64,000 nucleotides of DNA. Source: Ruminococcus sp. UNK.MGS-30. Its GTDB lineage: Bacteria > Bacillota > Clostridia > Oscillospirales > Ruminococcaceae. The stretch is taken from contig LBCK01000004.1 of the NCBI GenBank assembly GCA_000980705.1, forward strand, positions 124,001 to 188,000, given 5' to 3'. This document shows, piece after piece, positions 8,822 through 17,488 of this stretch; positions within the stretch are counted from its first letter, which is position 1; each line of letters begins with the position of its first letter. A model generated the notes under the pieces. That model saw only the letters and a list, made by a program, of their open reading frames with translations. It had not been told where the DNA came from and did no database searches. A program made the translations under genes and the position numbers.

Positions 8822-9625
8822 TCACGCCTTTTTGATTGTAAGAGTCTTTACGGCTTCGGGCAGAATCAGCTTGCCGTCCACACGCTGAGAAGCAAGGAAG
8901 CCGACCTGTCCGTTCATAGCGAAAAGCTCATTCAGACGCTTAAGAGAACGTCCCTGTCTGTCAGCCACCCAGTAATAGGAATAGTCGCCGAATGCAATTG
9001 CTTTTGCACCAGCCGCAATAGTCGGAGCATATACAGAGGTCACATAGGGGCGGTTCAGGATGGTGTCGGGAAGTCCTGCACTGACAGAAGGCTGCCAGAT
9101 GAAATTGCCCGTATTATCCTTGATTTTACGGAGCGCCTTCACGGTCTGCTCATTCAGCACCCACACAGCTTTCTTGCGATACGGACTCTTGAGGGAGTAG
9201 AACAGCTCGATTACATCATCAAAAGTGATAGCTGCACCTGTTGTGGTCGCACCGTTTTCCGCACCGCCTGTCGCAGCAAAAATGCCGGTAGGCTTGCCCT
9301 TACCGTCACCGATGAGGAACGCTTCCTCTTCCTTTGTGCCGATTCTTCTTGCAAATTCCTTTGCAATGTAGGAAGGCAGGTCGAAAACAGAATCATTAAG
9401 AAGTTCCTCGGAGATCTTAATCGCAGTACCGACCTTGTAAGCGGAGAGAGCAATCTGTCCGAAAGCGTCATCGGAGAGTGTATAAGCCTCTTCCTCCTCC
9501 ATCCACGTTGCTTCGCCCTTCTGCGTAATAACGGGGATTTTACGGTCTCCACTTGATGTCTGAATCTTGGTAGCGAGTGGACGGAATACGTTTTCTTCCT
9601 CAAGTGCAGAAATGAGCTTTCTTTC
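8822..9625 (-). CDS. Major capsid protein, exon 2 (HK97 fold, residues 132-398)
   Basis: The 267 codons continue the capsid frame after a group II intron. Exon 1 ends PDEF and exon 2 begins ERKLISALEEENVFRPLATK, which joins into the standard HK97 capsid sequence without loss or gain. The rest (WMEEEEAYTLSDDAFGQIAL, PYRKKAVWVLNE, YSYYWVADRQG) is the usual HK97 gp5-like body. Spliced length of 398 residues is normal. In unspliced RNA this exon has no ribosome site of its own, so capsid synthesis should depend on splicing. Confidence 0.9.
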   Translation of the reverse strand, partial: ERKLISALEEENVFRPLATKIQTSSGDRKIPVITQKGEATWMEEEEAYTLSDDAFGQIALSAYKVGTAIKISEELLNDSVFDLPSYIAKEFARRIGTKEEEAFLIGDGKGKPTGIFAATGGAENGATTTGAAITFDDVIELFYSLKSPYRKKAVWVLNEQTVKALRKIKDNTGNFIWQPSVSAGLPDTILNRPYVTSVYAPTIAAGAKAIAFGDYSYYWVADRQGRSLKRLNELFAMNGQVGFLASQRVDGKLILPEAVKTLTIKKA

Positions 9626-12083
9626 GTGAGGTAGCAGTGTGCCGCCTTATCATCTTTCGATGACAGGTTTGCACAAAGCCCCTCCCAAACCGTGCTTACA
9701 CCTCTCGATGTACACGGCTTTCCATTCATTATTGACATGTCATTTATTTTGTTCCCTGTGAATCTTTTTGAAGCATTTCGGGCAAACAATCAACGTTTTA
9801 CGTCTCATGTGAAGCATTTTCTTGCCCCATTCCGTAGTGCTTTTCAGATTCTTCATTTTACCTGCATGATAAATACAGCAGGAATCACTATTATCACCAC
9901 ACAGCTCACATACCCCTGCGCTTAACCGCACATATTGTGACAGCTTTTTCGGGTCAAAGGATTTGTATTGCCATGGGTCTTTATCGGACATCAACTTACC
10001 AGCTTTGCAGTCAGCTAACGAGACAAGCTTTGCATATTTGATACCGCCTTTAACTTCGTGGGGAATAGCCCATTTGCCATCATGACGATATTTTTGGATG
10101 ATTTTTCTCGTTGTGCTGTTGCTTTTGCTTGCAAGCGTCTTTAGACAGCTATATTCCATAAGATAACGGAAATAATTCAGCTTATCATAATTCGCTGCTA
10201 AGCAGTAATAATTGCAAATGCCACGGATTTGTGCATTATACCTGTTCACAATATCCACTTCCGAAAGATGTCTTAATCTTGGAACGCAAACCGCCCAGAT
10301 TTCTCCGTTTGGTTTTTGTCCTATGATGTCGTTTTTGAACAGGAACTGCATGATCTTATCTTCGAGAGGTACAGTTAATTCTACAGAGTTATTCAGCGTT
10401 CTTTGTTTAACACCGTTTGCCTTTTTCTTTATCTTCTGGCTTCGGCGTACCGCAACGTCATAACCAAGGAAACGTACTCGTTCAGCACTGTGTGTGATCT
10501 TTGTTTTCTCAGCACTCAACTCTAAATGGTACTGCGTTGATAGAAATTCTCTCAGAATCTCTTTAATTTCTTCACAGTCTTCTCTGCTTCCGCTGATTCC
10601 AATTAGAAAATCATCAGCATATCGGCAGTATACAAGCTTTTTATCGTCGGACATTCTTGCGGGCGTTTTCAATTTTTGATTGCACACCGCTTTATATTCC
10701 TTGATTGCAAGCTCACGTTCCTCACCTTTTACCCTGTCAATCTTCTTTTGAAGTGTCTGCCTTCTTTTCGCTAAATGAAGATATTCCGGTGTCTGGTGTC
10801 GTGTAGACTGCTTATCGAACTTTTCCTTGAGTTTCATGACTTTCCGGTCAAGCTCATGCAGGTATATATTTGCCAGAATAGGGGAAATGATTCCGCCCTG
10901 TGGTGTACCGGAGATTGTGGTATGATATTGAAAATCTTCCACATAACCTGCTTTCAGGAAAGCTCTGATAATATTGATAAATCTGCTGTCCTTGATTTTG
11001 ACTTCTAACGTTTTAATAAGCACTGCGTGGTCTATATTGTCAAAGCAACCCTTGATGTCGCCTTCTATGAACCATTTTACAGAACGAAAATTTGTCTTTA
11101 TCTGGTCGAGAGCTGTATGACAACTTCTCTCCGGTCTGAAACCATGTGACTGGTCATAAAATAACGGTTCATAGATTGCTTCCAGAAACATTCTAACCGC
11201 CTCTTGCAGAAGTTTATCTCGAAATGACGGAATACCCAGTGGGCGCATTTTTCCGTTCTGTTTCTTGATATATTCTCTGCGCACAGGCTTCGGTTTGTAC
11301 TTTCCTGACCTCAATTCTTCAATCAGTTCATGCACATATTCAGCACTAAAACCGTCAGCAGTGTCGTTGTCACTTCCGGGAGTCATTGCTCCACTGTTTG
11401 CATATAATTTCTGGTAAGCTGCAAAATAAATGTCCTCTCTCAGAAGGTAGCGAAAGAGTCTTGTAAAGACTCCGTCGTGATGTTCCGAGGAACTTTTATT
11501 GACACGCTCCAAAATCTCCGATGTTGGATTCATGAGGATTCTCCTCCCTTTCATCTTCTTACTTTGGAATTAACAAACTGCTTCCCTTCGCCATGTAGTG
11601 GGCGTTATCCACCTCGGACTACTACGGAAGCTCCGTTGCCATATGGAATATTCAGTCTCGAATAGACATAGCCTTTCGGCATTTCCACTTAGGCAATCCC
11701 TGTTTAACGATGCTTATAGGCAAGTGATAACTGTCGGATATCATTTCGGTTTATCTCACGTGTTCTCACGCTTGCTTCATGACCTATAGCAGACACCATA
11801 ACGAATTCAATATTATGGTGGGGTCATGAGAGTGGTTTCAGGATAATTTCCACACCCTCCCACGAAAAAGGAGCTAACCTTTGCTTTGGCAATCCAGCCT
11901 TATCCTTATGTTATCTTGTCATTGCAGGTACTACTCGCCTCATATCCTTTTGACGTTTCCTGCGTTTCTGCCGTGCTGTGTTCCCGTGTCCAGTTTCCTG
12001 TCATCGGTTAGGCAGATTGACAACCGCTCTGCTGTGCGGTGTAGAGCCTAATCTACTGTAAACATCGCCTTTTACAGGCGCAC
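9626..12083 (-). mobile_element. Group II intron inside the major capsid gene
   Basis: The minus-strand 5' end is GTGCG (12083-12079), the consensus GUGYG. A 34-nt domain V (9687-9720) has AGCCGTG...CACGGTTT arms and the catalytic AGC. The 3' end is ...CTCAC just before the exon 2 codon GAA, a legal AY end. Exon 1 ends GATGAATTT. The sequence GAATTC at 11803-11808, about 275 nt into the intron, can pair with it as a candidate EBS1. Domain IV carries a full maturase gene. The 2458-bp length is typical. The segment 11534-12083 is the non-coding domain I-IV part. Excision restores the capsid frame exactly. The boundaries are deduced from protein continuity. Confidence 0.9.
9740..11533 (-). CDS. 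ltrA: Group II intron reverse transcriptase/maturase
   Basis: 597 residues. The RT domain spans about 40-330 with the catalytic YADD (YCRYADDFLIGISG) and the motif GTPQGGIISPILANIYLHE. The maturase X domain is at about 370-480. The C-terminal zinc/HNH-type endonuclease domain has CELCG, then CCIYHAGKMKNL, RRRKTL-like (RRKTLIVCPKC) and FKKIH. It promotes splicing of the intron and target-primed reverse transcription during homing. ATG 11533 follows GGGAGGAGA. The longer start at 11554 lacks a ribosome site. The frame has no lesion, so the intron may be mobile. Confidence 0.95.
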   Translation of the reverse strand: MNPTSEILERVNKSSSEHHDGVFTRLFRYLLREDIYFAAYQKLYANSGAMTPGSDNDTADGFSAEYVHELIEELRSGKYKPKPVRREYIKKQNGKMRPLGIPSFRDKLLQEAVRMFLEAIYEPLFYDQSHGFRPERSCHTALDQIKTNFRSVKWFIEGDIKGCFDNIDHAVLIKTLEVKIKDSRFINIIRAFLKAGYVEDFQYHTTISGTPQGGIISPILANIYLHELDRKVMKLKEKFDKQSTRHQTPEYLHLAKRRQTLQKKIDRVKGEERELAIKEYKAVCNQKLKTPARMSDDKKLVYCRYADDFLIGISGSREDCEEIKEILREFLSTQYHLELSAEKTKITHSAERVRFLGYDVAVRRSQKIKKKANGVKQRTLNNSVELTVPLEDKIMQFLFKNDIIGQKPNGEIWAVCVPRLRHLSEVDIVNRYNAQIRGICNYYCLAANYDKLNYFRYLMEYSCLKTLASKSNSTTRKIIQKYRHDGKWAIPHEVKGGIKYAKLVSLADCKAGKLMSDKDPWQYKSFDPKKLSQYVRLSAGVCELCGDNSDSCCIYHAGKMKNLKSTTEWGKKMLHMRRKTLIVCPKCFKKIHREQNK

Positions 12084-12476
12084 AAATTCATCCGGCACAA
12101 GATAGCCACCCTCAGTATCTGTACCAACCTGCAGGTCGTTTCGGACATCGTAAAAATTGCGGTTGCGAATGCTGTTCCAGAAAGCAGTACGGTATTCGTC
12201 AGATGCAATCCCTGTCTTGGTATCGCCGTGAATGGATGCGTTCGGCTTGTTCTGAATCGGCGTAGAAGTGGGCTTGTTCATCTCCGCTTCAATCTGAGCC
12301 TGTCGTTCCAGCCGCTGGATTTCCTTGCCGTATGCCACGATCTGCTGCTCCATGGCATCGTATGTCTTGCTGTCCTCTTCCGAAAGCAGACCGCTTTCAT
12401 TTCGCTTGGAATCCAAAAAGTCACGGGCAGTATCCCATGCCTTGCTTCTTTTTTCTCTCAGTTCCTGAATTGTCAT
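12084..12476 (-). CDS. Major capsid protein, exon 1 (scaffold delta domain and N terminus, residues 1-131)
   Basis: 131 codons, MTIQELREKRSKAWDTARDF, with the helical delta/scaffold domain (ARDFLDSKRNESGLLSEEDS, a coiled coil to about 75). Then comes the start of the mature shell protein, ending GGYLVPDEF at the intron boundary. Without splicing, translation runs three codons into the intron and stops at TAA, giving a 134-residue fragment. AGGAGG precedes ATG 12476 by 9 nt. The upstream ClpP-like protease presumably removes the delta domain. Confidence 0.92.
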
Positions 12477-12498
12477 AGTATCAGTCCTCCTATAGTTT

Positions 12499-13239
12499 TT
12501 AATATTTCAAAAGCTCCAGCCGCTTGTCCAATTGGTTGATCGGCGTGCCTTTGGATGCAGTTGCAGAAATCTTCTGCAGAAAAGAATCCAGCGTTTTGGA
12601 TGGTGTGTACAGCATGGATGCTGTGCTTTCCTTCTTTTTTTCATCTGGATCTGTTTTTTCTGGTTCTTCTTCTGGAACAAACGGATTCTTTTTAGAAAAG
12701 AGAATGCCGTCTACAAATCCCAGCTGCAATGCTTTTTCTGCATTCATCCACGTTTCTTCATCCATCAGCCTTGCGATCTTATTGCGGCTGAGATGCGATT
12801 TTTCTGCATAAGCATTGATAATGGATTCCTTGACTTCATCCAGAAGTGCGATTGCTTTCTCCATATCTGCCTTGTTGCCCATGGCACAGGTCATCGGATT
12901 GTGGCACATCAGCATTCCGGTCGGTGAAATCAAGGTTTCTTCTCCAGCCATCGCCACCACAGAAGCCGCAGAAGCGGCAATGCCGTCAATCTTGACCGTA
13001 ACCTTGCCCGGATGGTTTCGGAGCATGGTATAGATCTGACTGGCAGCAAACACATCGCCACCCGGCGAGTTGATAAAGACGGTCACATCACCGCTGTGTT
13101 TTTGCAGTTCCGAGCGGAACACGGCAGGGGTGATGTCATTTTCAAACCATGTACTCTCCGCAATCGCACCGTACAAATACATCTCCGATGCACCGGTTTC
13201 TTCATTGCATACCCAGTTCCAAAAACGATTATTCTTCAT
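12499..13239 (-). CDS. ClpP-type prohead protease
   Basis: 246 residues, MKNNRFWNWVCNEETGASEM, with the ClpP fold: INSPGGDVFAA oxyanion loop, the nucleophile serine in DGIAASAASVVAMAG (about residue 92) and the catalytic histidine in MCHNP (about 116). The C-terminal 50 residues are charged and linker-like (PEEEPEKTDPDEKKKE). In HK97-type phages this protease matures the capsid by cutting off the delta domain and itself. Its start overlaps the portal stop by 11 bp. GGAGG precedes ATG 13239. Confidence 0.92.
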   Translation of the reverse strand: MKNNRFWNWVCNEETGASEMYLYGAIAESTWFENDITPAVFRSELQKHSGDVTVFINSPGGDVFAASQIYTMLRNHPGKVTVKIDGIAASAASVVAMAGEETLISPTGMLMCHNPMTCAMGNKADMEKAIALLDEVKESIINAYAEKSHLSRNKIARLMDEETWMNAEKALQLGFVDGILFSKKNPFVPEEEPEKTDPDEKKKESTASMLYTPSKTLDSFLQKISATASKGTPINQLDKRLELLKY

Positions 13240-14488
13240 GGGTCGTTTCCTCCTTTTCATTTTTCTTTGCAAATGCACCTGCATCAGCAAGCTTTGTAAA
13301 TGAACCATTTACAAGATAGAGATTTCCGCCTTCTTCGGCAGGAATCATATTCATATCTTCCAGTTCACGAATATCGTTAGCAGACATCCAGCCATTTTGT
13401 CGTGCGGTAGCATATCCTTGCATTCTCGATGCGTAATCACCACGCAAGAGCCCCTCAACATTAAATTTGATGAAATACTTGCCTTTCTCTGAATCGGAAA
13501 GCAGATCTTTCATCATGCCTTGCTCCCATCGAACAATCCACGGGTCAAGACTGTATTTCACGAAATCCAATGATAGATGTTCCACGTTACTGAATGTGGC
13601 ATGGTCAAGATCGCCGATCATATGAAGCGGCACTCGATACAACCGGGCAATTTCCTCTACCTGAAACTTTCTGGTTTCCAGAAACTGTGCTTCATTGTTG
13701 GGGATGGAAATAGGCGTGTATTTCATGCCCTCTTCCAAAATTGCGGTATGATGCGAGTTGGAACCACCATAGGCACGCTGCCAAGCATCCCGCACACGCT
13801 CTGGATTTTTGATGACTCCCGGATGCTCCAACACACCAGATGGACTGGCTCCGTTGGCGAAAAAGGTAGAACCATAGTCTTCACAGGCAAGGGAAATGCC
13901 GATTGCATTCTTTGCAAGAGCAATGGGAGAATATCCCACCAAGCCGTCATACCCAAGTCCGGGAATATGCAGCACATCTTCTGCCTGCAGGACAATATCG
14001 CCCTGCTGTTTCAGGTTTGGATTGGCTTCATCGTAGCGACTGTAGATGTAGACCAGACGATTTCGCTGGTCACGGTCTACTCTGACCTTATCCGGCATCA
14101 GCGGATACAGCCCCAATACATCTCCACGACCGTTTCGGATAATTTGTGCGTAAGCATTGCCGTAGATTAGCAGATGGGACATCAGGGTTTCTCGGAATAC
14201 GAAAGATGTCATTTCCGGATTTGGCTGATCGTGGAGTAAAAAATAGAGCGGATGCCGTGGCACTCGCTCTTTTCCGTTTTCGGTATATTGGTAAACGTGT
14301 AATGGCAGCTGGGCAATGGCTTCTGACAGAACCCGCACACAGGCATACACCGCAATATGCTGCAAGGCTGTTCTGTCTGTGACACGTTTGCCGCTGTTGG
14401 CTCGTCCGAAAAAGTATGTGTATGACGGGCTGTCATAACTGTTTTGAGGCTTATCTCTGGACTTGAATAGTCCGCTGAAAATTCCCAT
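13229..14488 (-). CDS. HK97-type portal protein
   Basis: 419 residues, MGIFSGLFKSRDKPQNSYDS. HK97 portal features are present: ALQHIAVYACVRVLSEAIAQ near residue 42, the body SHLLIYGNAYAQIIRNGRGD, AEDVLHIPGLGYDGLVGYSP, and the C-terminal clip/crown. Twelve copies form the DNA entry vertex of the prohead. The gene lies between the antisense GNAT cassette and the protease, in the normal terminase-portal-protease order once the cassette is ignored. Confidence 0.95.
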   Translation of the reverse strand: MGIFSGLFKSRDKPQNSYDSPSYTYFFGRANSGKRVTDRTALQHIAVYACVRVLSEAIAQLPLHVYQYTENGKERVPRHPLYFLLHDQPNPEMTSFVFRETLMSHLLIYGNAYAQIIRNGRGDVLGLYPLMPDKVRVDRDQRNRLVYIYSRYDEANPNLKQQGDIVLQAEDVLHIPGLGYDGLVGYSPIALAKNAIGISLACEDYGSTFFANGASPSGVLEHPGVIKNPERVRDAWQRAYGGSNSHHTAILEEGMKYTPISIPNNEAQFLETRKFQVEEIARLYRVPLHMIGDLDHATFSNVEHLSLDFVKYSLDPWIVRWEQGMMKDLLSDSEKGKYFIKFNVEGLLRGDYASRMQGYATARQNGWMSANDIRELEDMNMIPAEEGGNLYLVNGSFTKLADAGAFAKKNEKEETTHEE

Positions 14489-14504
14489 GAAATCACGTCC
14501 TTTC

Positions 14505-14534
14505 TTGACTTTTCGTATATGTGTGTGGTATAAT
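14505..14534 (+). promoter_or_regulatory. Sigma-70 promoter of the GNAT cassette
   Basis: TTGACT (14505-14510), 18-bp spacer, TATAAT (14529-14534) with an upstream TGG (extended -10). It starts 16 bp after the portal start codon on the opposite strand. The downstream leader shares the text AAATCGGAA with the leader of the MATE gene. Confidence 0.65.
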
Positions 14535-14593
14535 ATGTGAAACTAAGTGTAGGGCAGCTGCCTTACAAATCGGAAATTGGTGGAGGAATATCC

Positions 14594-15178
14594 ATGATAA
14601 AAGTGGAAAATAAATCAAGGAAAGAAATTGCAGACATTGGCAGAAGAATCGGTGAGGCATTTGCTGATGAAAAAGCCGGAACAGTTACAATGCTCACAAG
14701 AGAGCAAACAATAAAAAGCTTTGAGATTATGACGGAATGGTTTTACAGAGCAGGAACTCTGTATACCACATCTGAAATAGGAGAGGGATATCTTGCTTAT
14801 TGGAGTAAGAGGGCAAAACCTTCAATGGGTTCGACCTTACATATGATCAAGCGACTTTTATGCGAGTTACCGCCTAAGGCACTGATAGCTATGGCACAAA
14901 GTGGAGACGAACAGTATGCGAAGATTTTCAAAAAAGAGCATGACTATATTGCAGTATCCATGGTTGTTGTCCTGCGAGAATATCAGGGGAAAGGATATAT
15001 GCACAAGATTTTGGAGCAACCTTTTGCCGAGGCGGACACAAAGAATATTCCCTGTATTCTGGATACTGATACGCCGTTAAAAGTAAAAAAATATACTAGA
15101 TGTGGAATGGAACTATGTGGCGAGAAAAAATTGAAAAATGGCATTTCACTGTATACGATGGCGTATAATAAAAATTAA
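14594..15178 (+). CDS. GNAT family N-acetyltransferase, cargo gene
   Basis: 194 residues, MIKVENKSRKEIADIGRRIG. The GNAT acetyl-CoA pyrophosphate loop is seen as VLREYQGKGYMHKILEQPF (Q/RxxGxG/A type, about residues 130-150). The C-terminal PCILDTDTPLKVKKYTRCGM is the usual beta-bulge strand of the family. The acceptor cannot be predicted. It could be a small molecule or a drug. GGAGGA lies 4-8 nt before ATG 14594, and an in-frame start at 14537 lacks a ribosome site. It lies antisense between terminase and portal, a place normally empty, and is therefore cargo. Confidence 0.85.
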   Translation: MIKVENKSRKEIADIGRRIGEAFADEKAGTVTMLTREQTIKSFEIMTEWFYRAGTLYTTSEIGEGYLAYWSKRAKPSMGSTLHMIKRLLCELPPKALIAMAQSGDEQYAKIFKKEHDYIAVSMVVVLREYQGKGYMHKILEQPFAEADTKNIPCILDTDTPLKVKKYTRCGMELCGEKKLKNGISLYTMAYNKN

Positions 15179-15255
15179 TATGGATAATGGAAATGAAATG
15201 TTTCAAATGTTGGATGAACTAAGCTGACAATTCCAGTTTGCAAAGATAATCAAAC

Positions 15256-16848
15256 CTATAACACCAGCATATCCCTCGTATCATAAACCGACTCATCAGA
15301 AACGCATCCACAGCGAATTGCCCGGTCAAGAGCCATGATCATGGCGACAGCACCGTCGATCTTCTCTGTGGATTTTTCTTTATCCGGCTTGATATTTCCG
15401 GCAGGGTCACGCCTGATGAAAATGTTATCCATCATCCACCGAAGAACAGGGTGTCCGTTGTGGGCAAGGGTCTGTTCCAGAGTCAGTTTCATCAGTTCTT
15501 TGGTCGGTGGCGACATATCTTTATATCCTTGTCCAAATTGTACCATCGTAAAACCTAACCCCTCAAGATTCTGCGACATCTGCACTGCACCCCACCTATC
15601 AAAAGCAATCTCTTTGATATGAAACTTCTGCCCCAGTTCATCTATGAAATTTTCAATAAAACCATAGTGAACAACGTTGCCTTCGGTAGTTTTCAGATAG
15701 CCTTGTCGCTCCCATATATCATATGGAACATGGTCACGTCTTACTCTGAGTGGCAGTGTTTCTTCCGGCAGCCAGAAGTAAGGCAGAACATAATAATGTT
15801 CATCATCTTCAGTAGGTGGAAAGACAAGTACAAAAGCTGTAATATCTGTTGTACTGGAAAGGTCAAGCCCACCGTAGCAGATACGACCTGCAAGCATCTC
15901 TTCATCAAAAGCGACCTTGCATTTGTCCCATTTTTCCATCGGCATCCAACGCACCGCCTGTTTTACCCACTGATTCAAACGCAGTTGTCGAAAAGCATTT
16001 TCTTCACCGGGAGTTTCCTTTGCAGAATTACACGCAGCCACCACCTTATCCATGCCGATGGTCTTATCCAGACTTGGATTTGCCTTTTTCCAAACCTTCG
16101 GGTCAGTCCAATCTTCCGATTCATCTGCACCATAAATAACCGGATAGAAAGTCGGATCATGCTTTCTGCCCTCCAGAATGTCCTTTGCCTTTTGGTGAAC
16201 TTCATAGCAGATTGAATTTGTGTCAGTTCCGGCGGTGGTAATCAGGAAATATAAAGGCTGCATTCTGGCATCGCCGGAGCCTTTGGTCATAACATCAAAG
16301 AGCTTTCGGTTCGGCTGCGTATGAAGTTCATCAAACACAACCCCGTGAATGTTGAAACCATGTTTGCTATAGGCTTCAGCAGAAAGCACCTGATAGAAGC
16401 TGTTGGTCGGGATGTACACAATACGCTTTTGTGAGGTCAGGATCTTCACTCGTTTGGAAAGGGCAGGGCACATTCGCACCATGTCGGCAGCTACATCAAA
16501 TACAATGGCAGCCTGTTGGCGGTCGGCAGCACAACCGTAAACTTCGGCACGTTCTTCACCGTCACCGCAAGTTAATAGTAGAGCAACGGCAGCAGCAAGC
16601 TCTGATTTGCCATTTTTCTTCGGAATCTCAATGTAAGCCGTGTTAAACTGTCGATAGCCGTTCGGTTTCAAGATTCCGAACAGGTCACGGATTATCTGTT
16701 CCTGCCAGTCCAGCAGTTCAAATTTCTTTCCCGCCCATGTGCCTTTGGTATGGCTAAGGCATTCGATAAAGGAAACAGCATAGTCTGCCGCCTTTTTATC
16801 ATATTTTGAATCTTTCGCCATAAAGCGTGTTGGTTTAAATCTTGCCAT
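15256..16848 (-). CDS. terL: Terminase large subunit
   Basis: 530 residues, MARFKPTRFMAKDSKYDKKA. The ATPase domain has the Walker A variant IPKKNGKSE (about 75-83) and Walker B VVFDELHTQ (about 170). The C-terminal RNase H-like nuclease has GGLDLSSTTDITAFV and EIAFDRWGAVQ. It pumps DNA into the prohead and cuts concatemers. ATG 16848 follows GGGGGTGAG. The gene is unusual in lying 6.9 kb away from its small subunit gene (23746-24306). A hairpin terminator and a TTGCTA-type promoter lie just upstream. Confidence 0.95.
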   Translation of the reverse strand: MARFKPTRFMAKDSKYDKKAADYAVSFIECLSHTKGTWAGKKFELLDWQEQIIRDLFGILKPNGYRQFNTAYIEIPKKNGKSELAAAVALLLTCGDGEERAEVYGCAADRQQAAIVFDVAADMVRMCPALSKRVKILTSQKRIVYIPTNSFYQVLSAEAYSKHGFNIHGVVFDELHTQPNRKLFDVMTKGSGDARMQPLYFLITTAGTDTNSICYEVHQKAKDILEGRKHDPTFYPVIYGADESEDWTDPKVWKKANPSLDKTIGMDKVVAACNSAKETPGEENAFRQLRLNQWVKQAVRWMPMEKWDKCKVAFDEEMLAGRICYGGLDLSSTTDITAFVLVFPPTEDDEHYYVLPYFWLPEETLPLRVRRDHVPYDIWERQGYLKTTEGNVVHYGFIENFIDELGQKFHIKEIAFDRWGAVQMSQNLEGLGFTMVQFGQGYKDMSPPTKELMKLTLEQTLAHNGHPVLRWMMDNIFIRRDPAGNIKPDKEKSTEKIDGAVAMIMALDRAIRCGCVSDESVYDTRDMLVL

Positions 16849-16863
16849 TGTTCTCACCCCCCA

Positions 16864-16892
16864 ACAAAAAAGACCTGCCAAAAAGCAAGTCT
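16864..16892 (-). terminator. Hairpin terminator immediately before large terminase
   Basis: On the minus strand an 8-bp stem (AGACTTGC / GCAGGTCT, one G-T pair) with a short loop is followed by TTTTTTG. It ends 16 bp before the terL start, inside the leader of the transcript from the promoter at 16957-16985. It would block late transcription unless RNA polymerase is modified or the hairpin is bypassed. Confidence 0.6.
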
Positions 16893-16909
16893 GTATCATT
16901 TATTTTTAT

Positions 16910-16930
16910 GCCCCGGTGGGCTTTTTTTTA
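16910..16930 (+). terminator. Small plus-strand terminator-like hairpin
   Basis: GCCC, loop CGGT, GGGC, followed by eight T residues on the plus strand. No plus-strand gene lies directly upstream. It could stop transcripts leaving the GNAT cassette through terL antisense, or merely be part of the terL leader. Confidence 0.45.
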
Positions 16931-16956
16931 ATCGAGATTCTATTCCCATTGTAACC

Positions 16957-16985
16957 ATATTACCATACAAATTCAAGTATAGCAA
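16957..16985 (-). promoter_or_regulatory. TTGCTA-type phage promoter 1, in front of large terminase
   Basis: Minus strand TTGCTA (16985-16980), 17-bp spacer, TAATAT (16962-16957), followed by GGTTAC. The same -35 hexamer, spacing and -10 occur at three other places (17489-17517, 19476-19504, 20543-20571). No other gene start lies between it and terL. Confidence 0.65.
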
Positions 16986-17057
16986 GTCATAACGAAAAAA
17001 TATACTGCACAAATATATGGCTTAGATTTTGTGTACTATATTTCTTCGATACGAGCC

Positions 17058-17081
17058 ACAGCCCCTTGGGTCAGGGGCTGT
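17058..17081. terminator. Strong hairpin after the acidic-protein gene
   Basis: ACAGCCCCT and AGGGGCTGT form a perfect 9-bp stem around a 6-nt loop, 20 bp after the stop codon of the acidic-protein gene. A T-run is lacking on the minus side, so it may be a terminator, an RNA-protecting 3' end, or both. Confidence 0.45.
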
Positions 17082-17100
17082 TTGGAAAGTGCAGGGAAGT

Positions 17101-17442
17101 TTATCTTCCCGTCATGCATTCCCATTCAAATTCGCAGACGTTTTCGTACTCCTCATCGAAAAGGGCATCGTCATCGATTTCCTTTTCCGTAAAGTCAATG
17201 CCGTCGATTTCCTCAAAGGTCGTTCCGTTTTTCTCGGCATCTGCCTGTGCAAGGCTTTCTGCGTTTTCCTCAACCCATGCGGTGAACTCCTCGTTGTCCA
17301 TCCTGTCCTCGTTTTCAATCTCCAGTTCGTATTCGTAGTCCGCATCGAACCAGGTGATGACCGCCTTTGTGATTTCGGTTCTTTCGTTCCAGTCCGTTCT
17401 GTTTGCCATTGCTCTTGCCTTTGCGATTCCGTATGCTACCAT
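17101..17442 (-). CDS. Small, strongly acidic phage protein of unknown function
   Basis: 113 residues, MVAYGIAKARAMANRTDWNE, after which the chain is dominated by D and E (FDADYEYELEIENEDRMDNE, TEKEIDDDALFDEEYENV). GGAGGAAAAACACA precedes ATG 17442. No family is recognised. High acidity in a short phage protein is compatible with a DNA mimic (anti-restriction or anti-CRISPR) or a DNA-binding-protein antagonist, but this is inference only. It is driven by a TTGCTA-type promoter and followed by a 9-bp hairpin (17058-17081). Confidence 0.8.
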   Translation of the reverse strand: MVAYGIAKARAMANRTDWNERTEITKAVITWFDADYEYELEIENEDRMDNEEFTAWVEENAESLAQADAEKNGTTFEEIDGIDFTEKEIDDDALFDEEYENVCEFEWECMTGR

Positions 17443-17488
17443 TGTGTTTTTCCTCCGTTTTTTGGTTGTTTCCCCTTTCGGTAACTGT

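Noticed and set aside
9211..9789. A 192-codon minus-strand frame crossing the intron-exon 2 junction
   Set aside because: It is in a different frame from the capsid protein, spans domains V/VI of the intron, and its text is not protein-like. The capsid frame explains the exon.
16861..17100. Possible tRNA or riboswitch in the gap before terL
   Set aside because: No cloverleaf or known aptamer is visible. The gap is explained by a promoter, two terminator-like hairpins and a 9-bp hairpin.
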